A stretch of 64,000 nucleotides of DNA from Chryseobacterium sp. SNU WT5 (lineage in GTDB: Bacteria > Bacteroidota > Bacteroidia > Flavobacteriales > Weeksellaceae), in contig NZ_CP041687.1 of assembly GCF_007362475.1 (NCBI RefSeq), positions 930,001 to 994,000 on the forward strand, in the 5' to 3' direction. The notes under the pieces were generated by a model that saw only the letters and a program-made list of their open reading frames with translations, did no database searches and had not been told where the DNA came from. Below are positions 35,210-43,152 of the stretch, piece after piece (positions within the stretch are counted from its first letter, which is position 1; the number at the start of each line of letters is the position of its first letter). Made by a program: the position numbers and the translations under genes.

Positions 35210-36748
35210 TTATTTGTTTTCGGACAATCTTAAAATATCTCCGAATACTCCTCTGGCAGTTACTTTTGCTCCGGCTCCAGCACCCATAATTACGATCGGA
35301 TTCTCACCATAACTTTCAGTGTAAATTTCAAATATAGAATCTGAACCTTTCAATTGTCCAAGAGCCGAATTGGCCGGAACAGAAATTAATTGAACATCGA
35401 GCTCTCCTTTTTCCTGTTGTAAATCGCCATGTAAATCTCCAACCAAACGTAAAACATGATTTTCTTTTTGATTCTCTTTTACTTCTTCAAAATGAGCATC
35501 TAAATCATCTAAATTATCGAGGAAATCGTTTTTATCAAGATGTGCTAACTGATTCGGAATTAAACTTTCGATATTGATATCTGTAAATTCATTACTCAAA
35601 TCCAACTCTCTTGCTAAGATTAATAATTTTCGGGCAACATCATTTCCAGACAAATCCTCACGTGGATCGGGCTCCGTAAATCCTTGCTCCATTGCTTCTT
35701 TCAAAATGGTTGAAAACTTCTCCACCCGCACCGAAAAATTATTAAAAATATAACTGAGTGATCCAGAGAAAACTCCCTTGATTCTCGTAATATTCTCTCC
35801 TGACAAATGCAATAATTTAATGGTATCAATTAAGGGTAAACCTGCACCGACATTCGTTTCGTACAAATATTTTTTGTTTTTTTTATTTAAAACATGACGG
35901 AAATCCCGGTATTCAGAAATGGATAACGTATTGAAAATCTTATTGGAAGAGACCAAATCAAATCCACTCTCTGCCAAAAGCGTATATTTCTTAACAAAAT
36001 CTGTACTTGCCGTATTATCAACTACGATTAGATTTTCTAACTGATTAACTTGTGAAAACTTAATTAACGAATCCATATTAGAAACATTTTCTGCGACTAA
36101 AAGATCATCTGACCAGCTTTCATCAAATCCGTATTTATTGAAAACCATTTTTCTGGAATTCGCGACGGCTACGATTTTTAAGTCAATTTTTTTACGGTTT
36201 CTGATTACTTCAGCGCTTTTTAACACCTGATCAATGAGAACTGAACCTACTTTTCCATGTCCAATCATCGCCAAGTGAACCGTTTTAGGCTTCGCAAAAA
36301 TCTCAGCTTCAATAATGTTTTTGGCTTTCTGATCTTGTGAAGAAGTCACTACAATATTGACTTTGTTCTCTGAGGCAACTTGATTTAAAATCAGAGGAAA
36401 AATATTATTTCTTGCTAATTCGGATAAAATCTTATTAAAATCTTTGGCAACAAAGCCTAAGACTGAAACATTGTTAACACTAAAAATCTGGTTTACCTTT
36501 CCTGACTTTCTCTCGTTTTCAAATTCGTTAATTAAACAATTTACTGCTTTTTCAGAATCGCTTTCGTTCACCAAAACAGAAAGACCATTTTCTGCTGATT
36601 GTTGTGAAATCACGCCTACGCTTATTCTGGCGTAAGTCAATGCTTTAAAGATTCTGCCGTCTATCCCAACTTCTCCTAAGAAATCTTTTCCTTCGAACTT
36701 GATGATGGACTTATGTTTTAAAATCTTTATTTCGTTATTATTTTTCAT
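35210..36748 (-). CDS. Homoserine dehydrogenase with ThrA-type ACT domains, no kinase
   Basis: A 512-residue protein. Residues 12-147 match the two ACT-type interface domains of bifunctional ThrA (ISVGVISQQSAENGLSVLV, NEFENERKSGKV), then comes the Rossmann motif IGHGKVGSVLIDQVL (163-168 core) and the homoserine dehydrogenase domain with ETNVGAGLPLIDTIK, GVFSGSLSYIFNNF and SGNDVARKLLILARE. It reduces aspartate semialdehyde to homoserine. No aspartokinase catalytic domain is present, so kinase activity must come from another gene. Its start overlaps metX by 11 bp, in the methionine operon. Confidence 0.92.
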   Translation of the reverse strand: MKNNNEIKILKHKSIIKFEGKDFLGEVGIDGRIFKALTYARISVGVISQQSAENGLSVLVNESDSEKAVNCLINEFENERKSGKVNQIFSVNNVSVLGFVAKDFNKILSELARNNIFPLILNQVASENKVNIVVTSSQDQKAKNIIEAEIFAKPKTVHLAMIGHGKVGSVLIDQVLKSAEVIRNRKKIDLKIVAVANSRKMVFNKYGFDESWSDDLLVAENVSNMDSLIKFSQVNQLENLIVVDNTASTDFVKKYTLLAESGFDLVSSNKIFNTLSISEYRDFRHVLNKKNKKYLYETNVGAGLPLIDTIKLLHLSGENITRIKGVFSGSLSYIFNNFSVRVEKFSTILKEAMEQGFTEPDPREDLSGNDVARKLLILARELDLSNEFTDINIESLIPNQLAHLDKNDFLDNLDDLDAHFEEVKENQKENHVLRLVGDLHGDLQQEKGELDVQLISVPANSALGQLKGSDSIFEIYTESYGENPIVIMGAGAGAKVTARGVFGDILRLSENK

Positions 36749-37688
36749 GAATGATCGTATTTAAAATTTGATTGAGTTGTTCGTATTCCATTAAAAAAGC
36801 ATCGTGGCCATGAATGGATTTTATTTCGTGATAGAAAGTGTTTGATTTTGTTGGCATTAAAGAATCTCGACACCTGTGCATTTCAAAAGCTGGAAAAAAC
36901 AAATCAGAATCGACGCCGATGAGATGAATGTCTGCTTTGATCTCCTTCAGTTTTTCGTCATCAACATGAATGGTCATCAGCAAATGATTCATCAATTGAT
37001 ATGCGCTTAAACTAAATCGTTCATTTAATTTTTCGCCGTGATAATTGAGCCAGTCGTGTGATTTTAAGATTTGTTTTTCAGGATGAATTTCATTCTTAAA
37101 TCTATCATTTAAAGATGCTGGAGTGCGGTAACATAACATCGCGTGTACTCTGGCTTTTTGCAAAGGTTGATCTGGTTGATTCAATAAAAACTGCTGAACC
37201 ACACATTGCGCATGCAACCAATCTGAAGTTTTATAATCGCACGCAATCGGAATGAAATATTCTGCTAAATCAGGATTTATCGCTAACATTTCCCATCCAA
37301 TCGCCCCGCCCAATGAACCGCCAATTAAAGTATGAAGTTTGGTCATATTCAAAAAATTTAAGCCCGAAAGAAAAACATTTGCAACGTCTTTCGAAGTAAA
37401 ATCGTGATAGTTTTCGATTAAATTTCCATCGAAACCGTTTCCGGGAATATTAAAACAAACGACCGTATAAATGGCAGTATCAATGATTTTGTTATCACCG
37501 ATCAAAGAATTCCACCAGCCGTTTTCACCGGTAACAATTGAATTTCCGGTCAAGGCGTGATTAACTAAAATGATTGGTGCAGAATGTAAATCCTGACCAA
37601 ATAGTTGATACGATAAATCAATATCAAGGATTTTTCCTGATACTAATGGATGATTTTTGAGTTTGATATGTTGTAGCGAATTTTCCAA
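36738..37688 (-). CDS. metX: Homoserine O-acetyltransferase (MetX-type alpha/beta hydrolase)
   Basis: A 316-residue enzyme of the MetX family that acylates homoserine. It shows the oxyanion region NHALTGNS, the nucleophile elbow GGSLGGAIGWEML (Ser125), the acid in LIGVDSDLFFP and the histidine in IHGHDAFLMEY. It starts at TTG (37686-37688); the frame upstream has a stop before any ATG. The start lies in a predicted hairpin 37681-37713 and is preceded by a SAM-I riboswitch, so expression falls when SAM is abundant. It is the first gene of the methionine operon. Confidence 0.92.
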   Translation of the reverse strand: MENSLQHIKLKNHPLVSGKILDIDLSYQLFGQDLHSAPIILVNHALTGNSIVTGENGWWNSLIGDNKIIDTAIYTVVCFNIPGNGFDGNLIENYHDFTSKDVANVFLSGLNFLNMTKLHTLIGGSLGGAIGWEMLAINPDLAEYFIPIACDYKTSDWLHAQCVVQQFLLNQPDQPLQKARVHAMLCYRTPASLNDRFKNEIHPEKQILKSHDWLNYHGEKLNERFSLSAYQLMNHLLMTIHVDDEKLKEIKADIHLIGVDSDLFFPAFEMHRCRDSLMPTKSNTFYHEIKSIHGHDAFLMEYEQLNQILNTIIHEK

Positions 37689-37713
37689 TTTTATATAAAA
37701 TTAAAATTGAAAA
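37681..37713 (-). promoter_or_regulatory. Hairpin covering the metX start (riboswitch expression platform)
   Basis: On the minus strand TTTTCAATTTT (37703-37713) pairs with AAAATTGGAAAA (37681-37692) with one bulge, and the TTG start codon of metX lies in the second arm. No T run follows, so control of translation start is more likely than transcription termination. The GTAGCA at 37714-37719 next to it can pair with the aptamer. Confidence 0.5.
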
Positions 37714-37742
37714 TGCTACCGAAGAATGGTAATAAAAGTTTC

Positions 37743-37844
37743 TGTTATCTCTTCCCAAATTGGGATAGAATGTAGCACCTTCTTCGTTTCCGAAGGGTTG
37801 CCAAGGTTTCATTGAGTCTAATCTCTCCACCTTTCTTAATAACA
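37743..37844 (-). ncRNA. SAM-I (S-box) riboswitch
   Basis: The minus strand reads, in order, P1 5' strand TGTTAT, AAGAAAGGTGGAGAGATTAG, then AATGAAACCTTGGCAACC, a variable CCTTCGGAAACGAAG hairpin, AAGGTGCTACATTCTATCCC, and the P1 3' strand ATAACA (37743-37748). This is the conserved SAM-I layout (GGTGGAG, GATGAAACC-GGCAACC, GGTGCTAATTCC). It controls the metX-HSD-metH-metF operon. Within the aptamer TGCTAC (37772-37777) is exactly complementary to GTAGCA (37714-37719) downstream, a possible switch pairing. Confidence 0.93.
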
Positions 37845-37875
37845 TTTTCAATATGTAAATGAACTTATTTCGTTG

Positions 37876-37907
37876 CAAAGGAAAGCATTAAAATGAAACC
37901 TCACAAA
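37876..37907 (-). promoter_or_regulatory. Probable promoter of the methionine operon
   Basis: On the minus strand TTTG (complement of 37904-37907; TTG at 37904-37906) is followed after 20 nt by TTCCTTTG (complement of 37876-37883), one change from TAnnTTTG. The start of transcription would fall about 25 nt before the riboswitch P1. Confidence 0.5.
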
Positions 37908-37958
37908 CATTGTTAAATTTTTTTATTCGCTAATTTAGTCGCAGAAATTTTGATAATG

Positions 37959-40580
37959 ATGACCGAGAAAGATAGAATGCGTGATGAAAACTGGAGAACA
38001 TGGGGCCCTTATGTGAGTAACAGACAATGGGGAACGGTTCGCGAAGACTACAGTGCCACCGGAAATGCGTGGGGATTCACGACTTATAGGGAAGCATGCA
38101 GCAGAGCATATCGATGGAGTGAAGATGGAATTGCGGGAATTTGTGATAGTAAACAACGTATTTGTTTTGGTCTATCATTTTGGAATCGTAAAGATAAAAT
38201 GTTAAAAGAGCGATTTTTCGGCTTAAGTAATCACGAGGGAAATCACGGTGAAGATGTAAAAGAAATGTATTACTATTTGGATAATACACCTACCCATTCT
38301 TACATGAAAATGGTATATAAATATCCGATTACTGAATTTCCTTATGATGATTTAATCGCGGAAAATGGGAGAAGAACAAAAGATGAACCCGAATATGAAC
38401 TTGTTGACACCCAGGTTTTTGCCAACGATAATTACTTTGACATTTTCATTGAATACGCCAAAATAAACCACGATGATTTTCTCATTCGTGTAACCGTTGT
38501 CAACCGAAGTAAGGAAAAAGCACCAATAGTCGTTTTGCCCACTGTTTGGTTCAGAAATAACTGGACTTGGGGATATGGATCTTATAAACCACAACTAAAA
38601 TCGGAGCAACACGGAATCATTGAAATCAATCACGAATCTCTTCCCTTAAAAAAATTATATGCTAGAAATCCTAAGACTAAAGCTGTTTTTTGTGATAACG
38701 AAAGTAATCCAAATATAGTCGCCGGCACTAAAAATAGCGCTCACTTTTTCAAAGATGGTATCAATAATTTCCTCGTTAATGGAGATGACACTGCAATTAA
38801 TCCAGAAGGATTTGGAACTAAAGCAAGTTTTCTTATCGAGGAAGAAGTTGAAGCAGGTGAAACAAAAATATTTGACTTTAGACTCAGTCCGCATGACATG
38901 GAAAATGCGTTTTTTGACTTCGACGAAGTATTTAGTTTAAGAAAACAAGAAACCGCAGATTTCTATGGCGAAATCCAAAGTGAGATTAAAAACGAAGAGG
39001 AGAGAAACGTTCAGCGACAGGCATTTGCGGGTCTTTTATGGAATAAGCAATTTTACCATTACAATGTTTCAAAATGGCTGAATGGCGATCCTAATTTGGA
39101 AGCTCCCCGACAATTTGATCACTTCGTGAGAAACACAGAGTGGGAGCATATGCAGAATAAAGATATTATTTCTATGCCAGACAAATGGGAATACCCATGG
39201 TTTGCAACCTGGGATTTGGCCTTCCACTGTGTTCCTTTTGCAATCCTTGATTCTACCTTTGCAAAAAGCCAGTTGAAACTGCTAACAAAAGAGTGGTATA
39301 TTCATCCTAATGGTCAACTTCCTGCATACGAATGGGACTTCAGCGACGTAAATCCTCCTGTTCATGCATGGTCTACTTTCCGCGTTTTTAAAATCGATGA
39401 GCATACGAATGGCAAACCAGACATTCCCTTCCTGGAAAGTGTTTTTCAAAAGTTATTACTCAATTTTACCTGGTGGGTCAACCGAAAAGATAAAAATGGT
39501 AATAACGTCTTCGGTGGTGGATTTCTGGGCCTTGATAATATTGGCGCCTTCGACCGAAACATGGAATTTAAAAACGGGGATCATCTGGAACAAGCAGATG
39601 GAACAAGCTGGATGGCGATGTTTGCTTTGAATATGATGCGAATATCAATGGAGTTAGCGCTTTACAATCCAATTTATGAGGATATGGCGATTAAATTCTT
39701 TGAGCACTACTTATATATAGCTGAAGCAATGGAAAATATTGGACAGCTTAAAAATGGATTATGGAATGAGGAAGATGGATTTTTCTATGACCTTTTACAA
39801 TTAAACAACGGGGATTCTATTCCGCTTAAATTAAGAAGTATTGTTGGTTTGATTCCTTTGTTTGCTGTGGAAATTGTTGAACATGATCTATTAGAAAAAC
39901 TTCCTAACTTCAGGGAAAGAATGGAATGGATTCTTAAAAACAAACCGAAACTTGCAGATTTAGTTTCGCATTGGGAAGTAGAAGGAAAAGGAGGAAAACA
40001 CTTAATGAGTATCTTAAGAAAAACAAGATTAAAAAGAGTTTTAAGCCGAATGGTAGATGAAAAAGAATTTTTATCTGATTATGGAATTCGATCTCTGTCG
40101 AAAGTATACGAAGAAAACCCTTTCACTTTTTCCGTAGATGGCAAACAATTCAATGTTAAATATACGCCTGCCGAAAGTGACAGCAGTATGTTTGGAGGCA
40201 ACAGTAACTGGCGTGGGCCGATCTGGTTCCCCATTAATTTTCTGATTGTGGAAAGTCTACAGCGTTTTCATTACTATTATGAAGATAATTTTCAAATCGA
40301 ATATCCTGCTAACAGTAATGAAATGCGAAATTTAGATTTTGTGGCAAATGATTTAAGCAAACGCCTCTACTCTATTTTCAGCAAAGATGAACACGGAAAC
40401 AGACCGTTCAATGGTGGAAATGATCTATTGAATCACAATGAATTCTTCAAAAACTATATTATGTTTCACGAATATTTCAACGGTGATACCGGTGAAGGAA
40501 TCGGCGCTTCTCACCAAACCGGCTGGACGGCTACCATTGCCAAATTAATTCAGCCGAGAATGGGATCGAGACCGCAATAG
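37959..40580 (+). CDS. GH63-like glycosidase (MGH1-type)
   Basis: An 873-residue cytoplasmic protein without a signal peptide. The N-terminal beta domain (RTWGPYVSNRQWGTVREDYS) is followed by an alpha/alpha-barrel with HLEQADGTSWMAMFALNMMR, AYEWDFSDVNPPVHAWSTF and GASHQTGWTATIAKLI, the layout of GH63 / mannosylglycerate-hydrolase-like glycosidases. It probably hydrolyses an alpha-glucoside or mannosylglycerate-type compatible solute; the substrate is uncertain. Two adjacent ATGs (37956, 37959) and a TTG (37950) are possible starts. The gene is divergent from the metX riboswitch, with close promoters. Confidence 0.85.
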   Translation: MTEKDRMRDENWRTWGPYVSNRQWGTVREDYSATGNAWGFTTYREACSRAYRWSEDGIAGICDSKQRICFGLSFWNRKDKMLKERFFGLSNHEGNHGEDVKEMYYYLDNTPTHSYMKMVYKYPITEFPYDDLIAENGRRTKDEPEYELVDTQVFANDNYFDIFIEYAKINHDDFLIRVTVVNRSKEKAPIVVLPTVWFRNNWTWGYGSYKPQLKSEQHGIIEINHESLPLKKLYARNPKTKAVFCDNESNPNIVAGTKNSAHFFKDGINNFLVNGDDTAINPEGFGTKASFLIEEEVEAGETKIFDFRLSPHDMENAFFDFDEVFSLRKQETADFYGEIQSEIKNEEERNVQRQAFAGLLWNKQFYHYNVSKWLNGDPNLEAPRQFDHFVRNTEWEHMQNKDIISMPDKWEYPWFATWDLAFHCVPFAILDSTFAKSQLKLLTKEWYIHPNGQLPAYEWDFSDVNPPVHAWSTFRVFKIDEHTNGKPDIPFLESVFQKLLLNFTWWVNRKDKNGNNVFGGGFLGLDNIGAFDRNMEFKNGDHLEQADGTSWMAMFALNMMRISMELALYNPIYEDMAIKFFEHYLYIAEAMENIGQLKNGLWNEEDGFFYDLLQLNNGDSIPLKLRSIVGLIPLFAVEIVEHDLLEKLPNFRERMEWILKNKPKLADLVSHWEVEGKGGKHLMSILRKTRLKRVLSRMVDEKEFLSDYGIRSLSKVYEENPFTFSVDGKQFNVKYTPAESDSSMFGGNSNWRGPIWFPINFLIVESLQRFHYYYEDNFQIEYPANSNEMRNLDFVANDLSKRLYSIFSKDEHGNRPFNGGNDLLNHNEFFKNYIMFHEYFNGDTGEGIGASHQTGWTATIAKLIQPRMGSRPQ

Positions 40581-40643
40581 ATTTTAGACCTAAAAAGTTT
40601 TTACCGCAAAAGCACAACGGAATATATTAAATTTTAAATTATA

Positions 40644-40689
40644 CAAAAGTTTGTAAAAGTGAAACAAATTTCATTTTTGCAAACTTTTG
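40644..40689. terminator. Long hairpin between convergent genes
   Basis: Arms of 21 nt (CAAAAGTTTG at the outer end, GTGAAA / TTTCAT at the inner end) match in 19 positions around a 4-nt loop. It lies between the ends of the glycosidase (+) and OsmC (-) genes and could end transcription from both sides. It is nested within imperfect ACCGCAAAAGCACAACGG (40607-40624) / CTTTTGTACCTTTTGTGGCT (40714-40733) ends similar to the mobile cassette. Confidence 0.6.
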
Positions 40690-40739
40690 ATTTCCGATCT
40701 TTTCTGAATTACTCTTTTGTACCTTTTGTGGCTAAAGGA

Positions 40740-41168
40740 TTATATTCCCACTTTCTCGCCATTCACAAAAACCTCATAATTCACCGTTACATTCGGCTCC
40801 ATGGTTTTTGAAACAGAACAATATTTTTCGAATGAAAGTGCCGCAGCTCGTTCTGCTTTTGTACGATCGATATTTCCTTCGACAAAAAACTTCACGATAA
40901 TGGTTTTAAATGGTTTGGCTTCGTCAACCTGAATTCTTTCGCCTTCTACTTCTGCTTTGAATCCCGTGATTTCCTGTCTTTGCTTTTTTAGGATTGAAAC
41001 CATGTCGATTCCACTGCAACCTGCTACGGCCATTAAAATAGTTTCCATCGGAGAAACACCTTCTTTACTTTCTGATTGCGAAGTATTGTTTAAAAGTATT
41101 TTGTTGCCCAACGAATTGGTGCATTCAAATAAATAATCGTCGTTGATTCTATTAAGGGTAATTTTCAT
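40740..41168 (-). CDS. OsmC family protein
   Basis: A 142-residue protein of the OsmC/Ohr superfamily, thiol peroxidases that detoxify organic hydroperoxides. Both reactive cysteines are present: VAGCSGIDMVSILKKQRQ near residue 51 and FEKYCSVSKTMEPNV near residue 118. The family contains OsmC, Ohr and YhfA-like members; this looks most like the YhfA-like branch, so a peroxidase role is likely but unproven. Confidence 0.9.
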   Translation of the reverse strand: MKITLNRINDDYLFECTNSLGNKILLNNTSQSESKEGVSPMETILMAVAGCSGIDMVSILKKQRQEITGFKAEVEGERIQVDEAKPFKTIIVKFFVEGNIDRTKAERAAALSFEKYCSVSKTMEPNVTVNYEVFVNGEKVGI

Positions 41169-41212
41169 AATAATGATTGTTTAAATTGGATAAGTAAAAA
41201 TTGAGATTTTAA

Positions 41213-42535
41213 TTACAAAATCCCTCTTGCTTTAATTTCCAAATATTTATTAATGACTTCAATATTCAAATTTTCAGGCAAAGTATAAACGGTGTAAATT
41301 CCAAACTTTCGAAGTTCCTGAATAATTAATTTTTTTTCGTACTCGAACTTCTCGGCGATGATCTCATCATACACTTCCTGAATGTTTTCCGGATTAGAGT
41401 TGATTACACTTTGAAGTTCCGCATTTTTAAAGAAAATAATCACCAACAAATGGTTTTTCGCAATTCCACGCAAATATTTCATTTGTCGATTTACGGCATC
41501 CAAAGTTTCGAAATTGGTAAAAAGTAAAATCAAACTTCTTTGTCCAATCGTATATTTTACATCCTGATATAATCGACTAAAGTCACTTTCGTATGAGTTG
41601 GTTTGAATATTATAAAGTGCTTCAGAGATCTTTCTCAACTGTCCCGATTTATTATCCGCAGCCACTTTGTGCTCTGTCTTCTTGGAGAACGTCATCATTC
41701 CGGCGCGGTCATTTTTTTTGAGAATAATGTGACTTAGAGCCATTGTAGCATTAATGGAATAATCGAGTAAACTCAATCCATTGAAAGGCATTTGCATCGT
41801 TCTGCCGTTATCAATCAACATAAAGATTCGTTGTGATTTCTCATCCTGAAACTGATTCACCATCAACTGATTTCGTTTCGAAGTCGCTTTCCAGTTAATG
41901 GTTCGCACGTCATCTCCGGGCACATATTCTTTGATCTGCTCAAACTCCATCGTGTGACCGAGTTTGCGGATCTTTTTAATTCCACCTAAAAGAAATTCGT
42001 TTTGGAGCGCCATCAATTCATATTTTCTTAAATGAATAAACGACGGATAGCTCGGCAAAATCGCTTCTTTCTGAAAAGTAAATCTCTTAGAAACCAATCC
42101 TAAAGGTGACTGCGCAAATACATTAAGGTTCCCAAAACTGTATTCACCGCGTTCTTTCGGTTCTAAAATATACTCAAAAAGGATATTTTTATTTTTATCA
42201 ATGGTTCTTTCAATATTAAAATCGCGCTTTTGAAACTGAAACGGAATTTCGTCAATAACCTTTGTTTTAATGGTAAAAGGATAATTGTTTTTTAGATCAA
42301 TTTTTATAGAATTCTGATCGCCATTTGATAATTTTTCCGGTAAAATTCTTTGTGCCTGCACCGCATTTTTTTGATTAAATAAAAGCATGAAATCCACAAT
42401 AAAAGCAATCACCACCAAAATCAATAAACCATGCGCAGCCCACATCAATACTGGAAAGAAAAAAGCCAGCACATAGATAAATCCCACGCCAAAAAGCGTG
42501 AAGAAAAAACGGTTATTGATGTATAGGTTTTTCAT
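41213..42535 (-). CDS. DUF58 domain-containing protein (MoxR partner)
   Basis: A 440-residue membrane-anchored protein. Two hydrophobic segments lie near the N-terminus (FFFTLFGVGFIYVLAFFFPV region), followed by a beta-rich domain and the DUF58 motif VPGDDVRTINWKATSKRNQ and a vWA-like fold (IFMLIDNGRTM). DUF58 proteins are encoded next to MoxR ATPases, which act as chaperones for vWA proteins. I use the ATG at 42535 (MKNLYINNRFFF); the GTG at 42565 lies in the repeat end. It is the last gene of the cluster, separated from moxR by the nuclease cassette. Confidence 0.9.
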   Translation of the reverse strand: MKNLYINNRFFFTLFGVGFIYVLAFFFPVLMWAAHGLLILVVIAFIVDFMLLFNQKNAVQAQRILPEKLSNGDQNSIKIDLKNNYPFTIKTKVIDEIPFQFQKRDFNIERTIDKNKNILFEYILEPKERGEYSFGNLNVFAQSPLGLVSKRFTFQKEAILPSYPSFIHLRKYELMALQNEFLLGGIKKIRKLGHTMEFEQIKEYVPGDDVRTINWKATSKRNQLMVNQFQDEKSQRIFMLIDNGRTMQMPFNGLSLLDYSINATMALSHIILKKNDRAGMMTFSKKTEHKVAADNKSGQLRKISEALYNIQTNSYESDFSRLYQDVKYTIGQRSLILLFTNFETLDAVNRQMKYLRGIAKNHLLVIIFFKNAELQSVINSNPENIQEVYDEIIAEKFEYEKKLIIQELRKFGIYTVYTLPENLNIEVINKYLEIKARGIL

Positions 42536-42551
42536 TTCTTTTAAAATTTTC

Positions 42552-43141
42552 ACCACAAAAGGCACAAAAGTTCTCAGCTATTAAAGTTGATTTTTTTTCC
42601 CTTTAAAGGAATAAATAAGATTTGCGTTTACATTAACATTTCATAATATTTATTTACTAAGGTTTCTTGTCCTTCGTGATAAAGGTTGATGACATTGAAA
42701 TTTAACAATATTCCCTTTGGAACTTTTAATAAATTCATGTAATTTAGTAACTGTGCTCTATGGATATCACTTACTGTCGAAACTGATTTTATTTCTACAA
42801 CAATTAGATTTTCAACTAAAAAATCACATCTTAAATCACAATTTAAACTTTTACCTTTATAAATAATAGGGACCACAACTTCACTTTTAAAATTAATATT
42901 TCTTAAGGTAAATTCTTCAATCAAGCATTTATGATAAACCATTTCAAGCAGTCCGGGACCTAAATTCTTGTGAACTTCAATTGCGGCACCATTAATTTTG
43001 TAAGTCAAATCTGTTAAAAAACTTTGTGTAATCATAACTTTGTTTTTTGATGAATGTTTACAGCATAGATCCTCCTCTTTTTTCTTCCTTTTAAAAGAAA
43101 TATTAAGTCTTTTAGACGAAAACTTTTGTGCCTTTTGTGGT
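42552..43141. mobile_element. Putative 590-bp cassette: nuclease gene between inverted repeats
   Basis: ACCACAAAAGGCACAAAAG plus TTCTC (42552-42575) and the reverse complement of the same 19-mer plus TTTTC (43118-43141) form 24-bp terminal inverted repeats with a single mismatch. Between them is only the GxxExxY gene. The cassette sits between moxR and the DUF58 gene, neighbours that are normally adjacent. I see no clear target-site duplication, and no transposase. Confidence 0.6.
42628..43035 (-). CDS. GxxExxY family protein (PD-(D/E)xK nuclease-like)
   Basis: A 135-residue protein with the name-giving motif at GLLEMVY (Gly28, Glu31, Tyr34) in NLGPGLLEMVYHKCLIEEF, and the nuclease-like pattern of Asp71 (LRCDFLVENL) followed by VVEIKSV (Glu81, Lys83), matching PD-(D/E)xK enzymes (Pfam PDDEXK_3). 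Its role is unknown, although such genes are often present in several copies in Bacteroidota. It is on the same strand as the flanking moxR and DUF58 genes and is the only gene in a cassette with 24-bp inverted-repeat ends. Confidence 0.9.
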   Translation of the reverse strand: MITQSFLTDLTYKINGAAIEVHKNLGPGLLEMVYHKCLIEEFTLRNINFKSEVVVPIIYKGKSLNCDLRCDFLVENLIVVEIKSVSTVSDIHRAQLLNYMNLLKVPKGILLNFNVINLYHEGQETLVNKYYEMLM

Positions 43142-43152
43142 TATATAATTTA

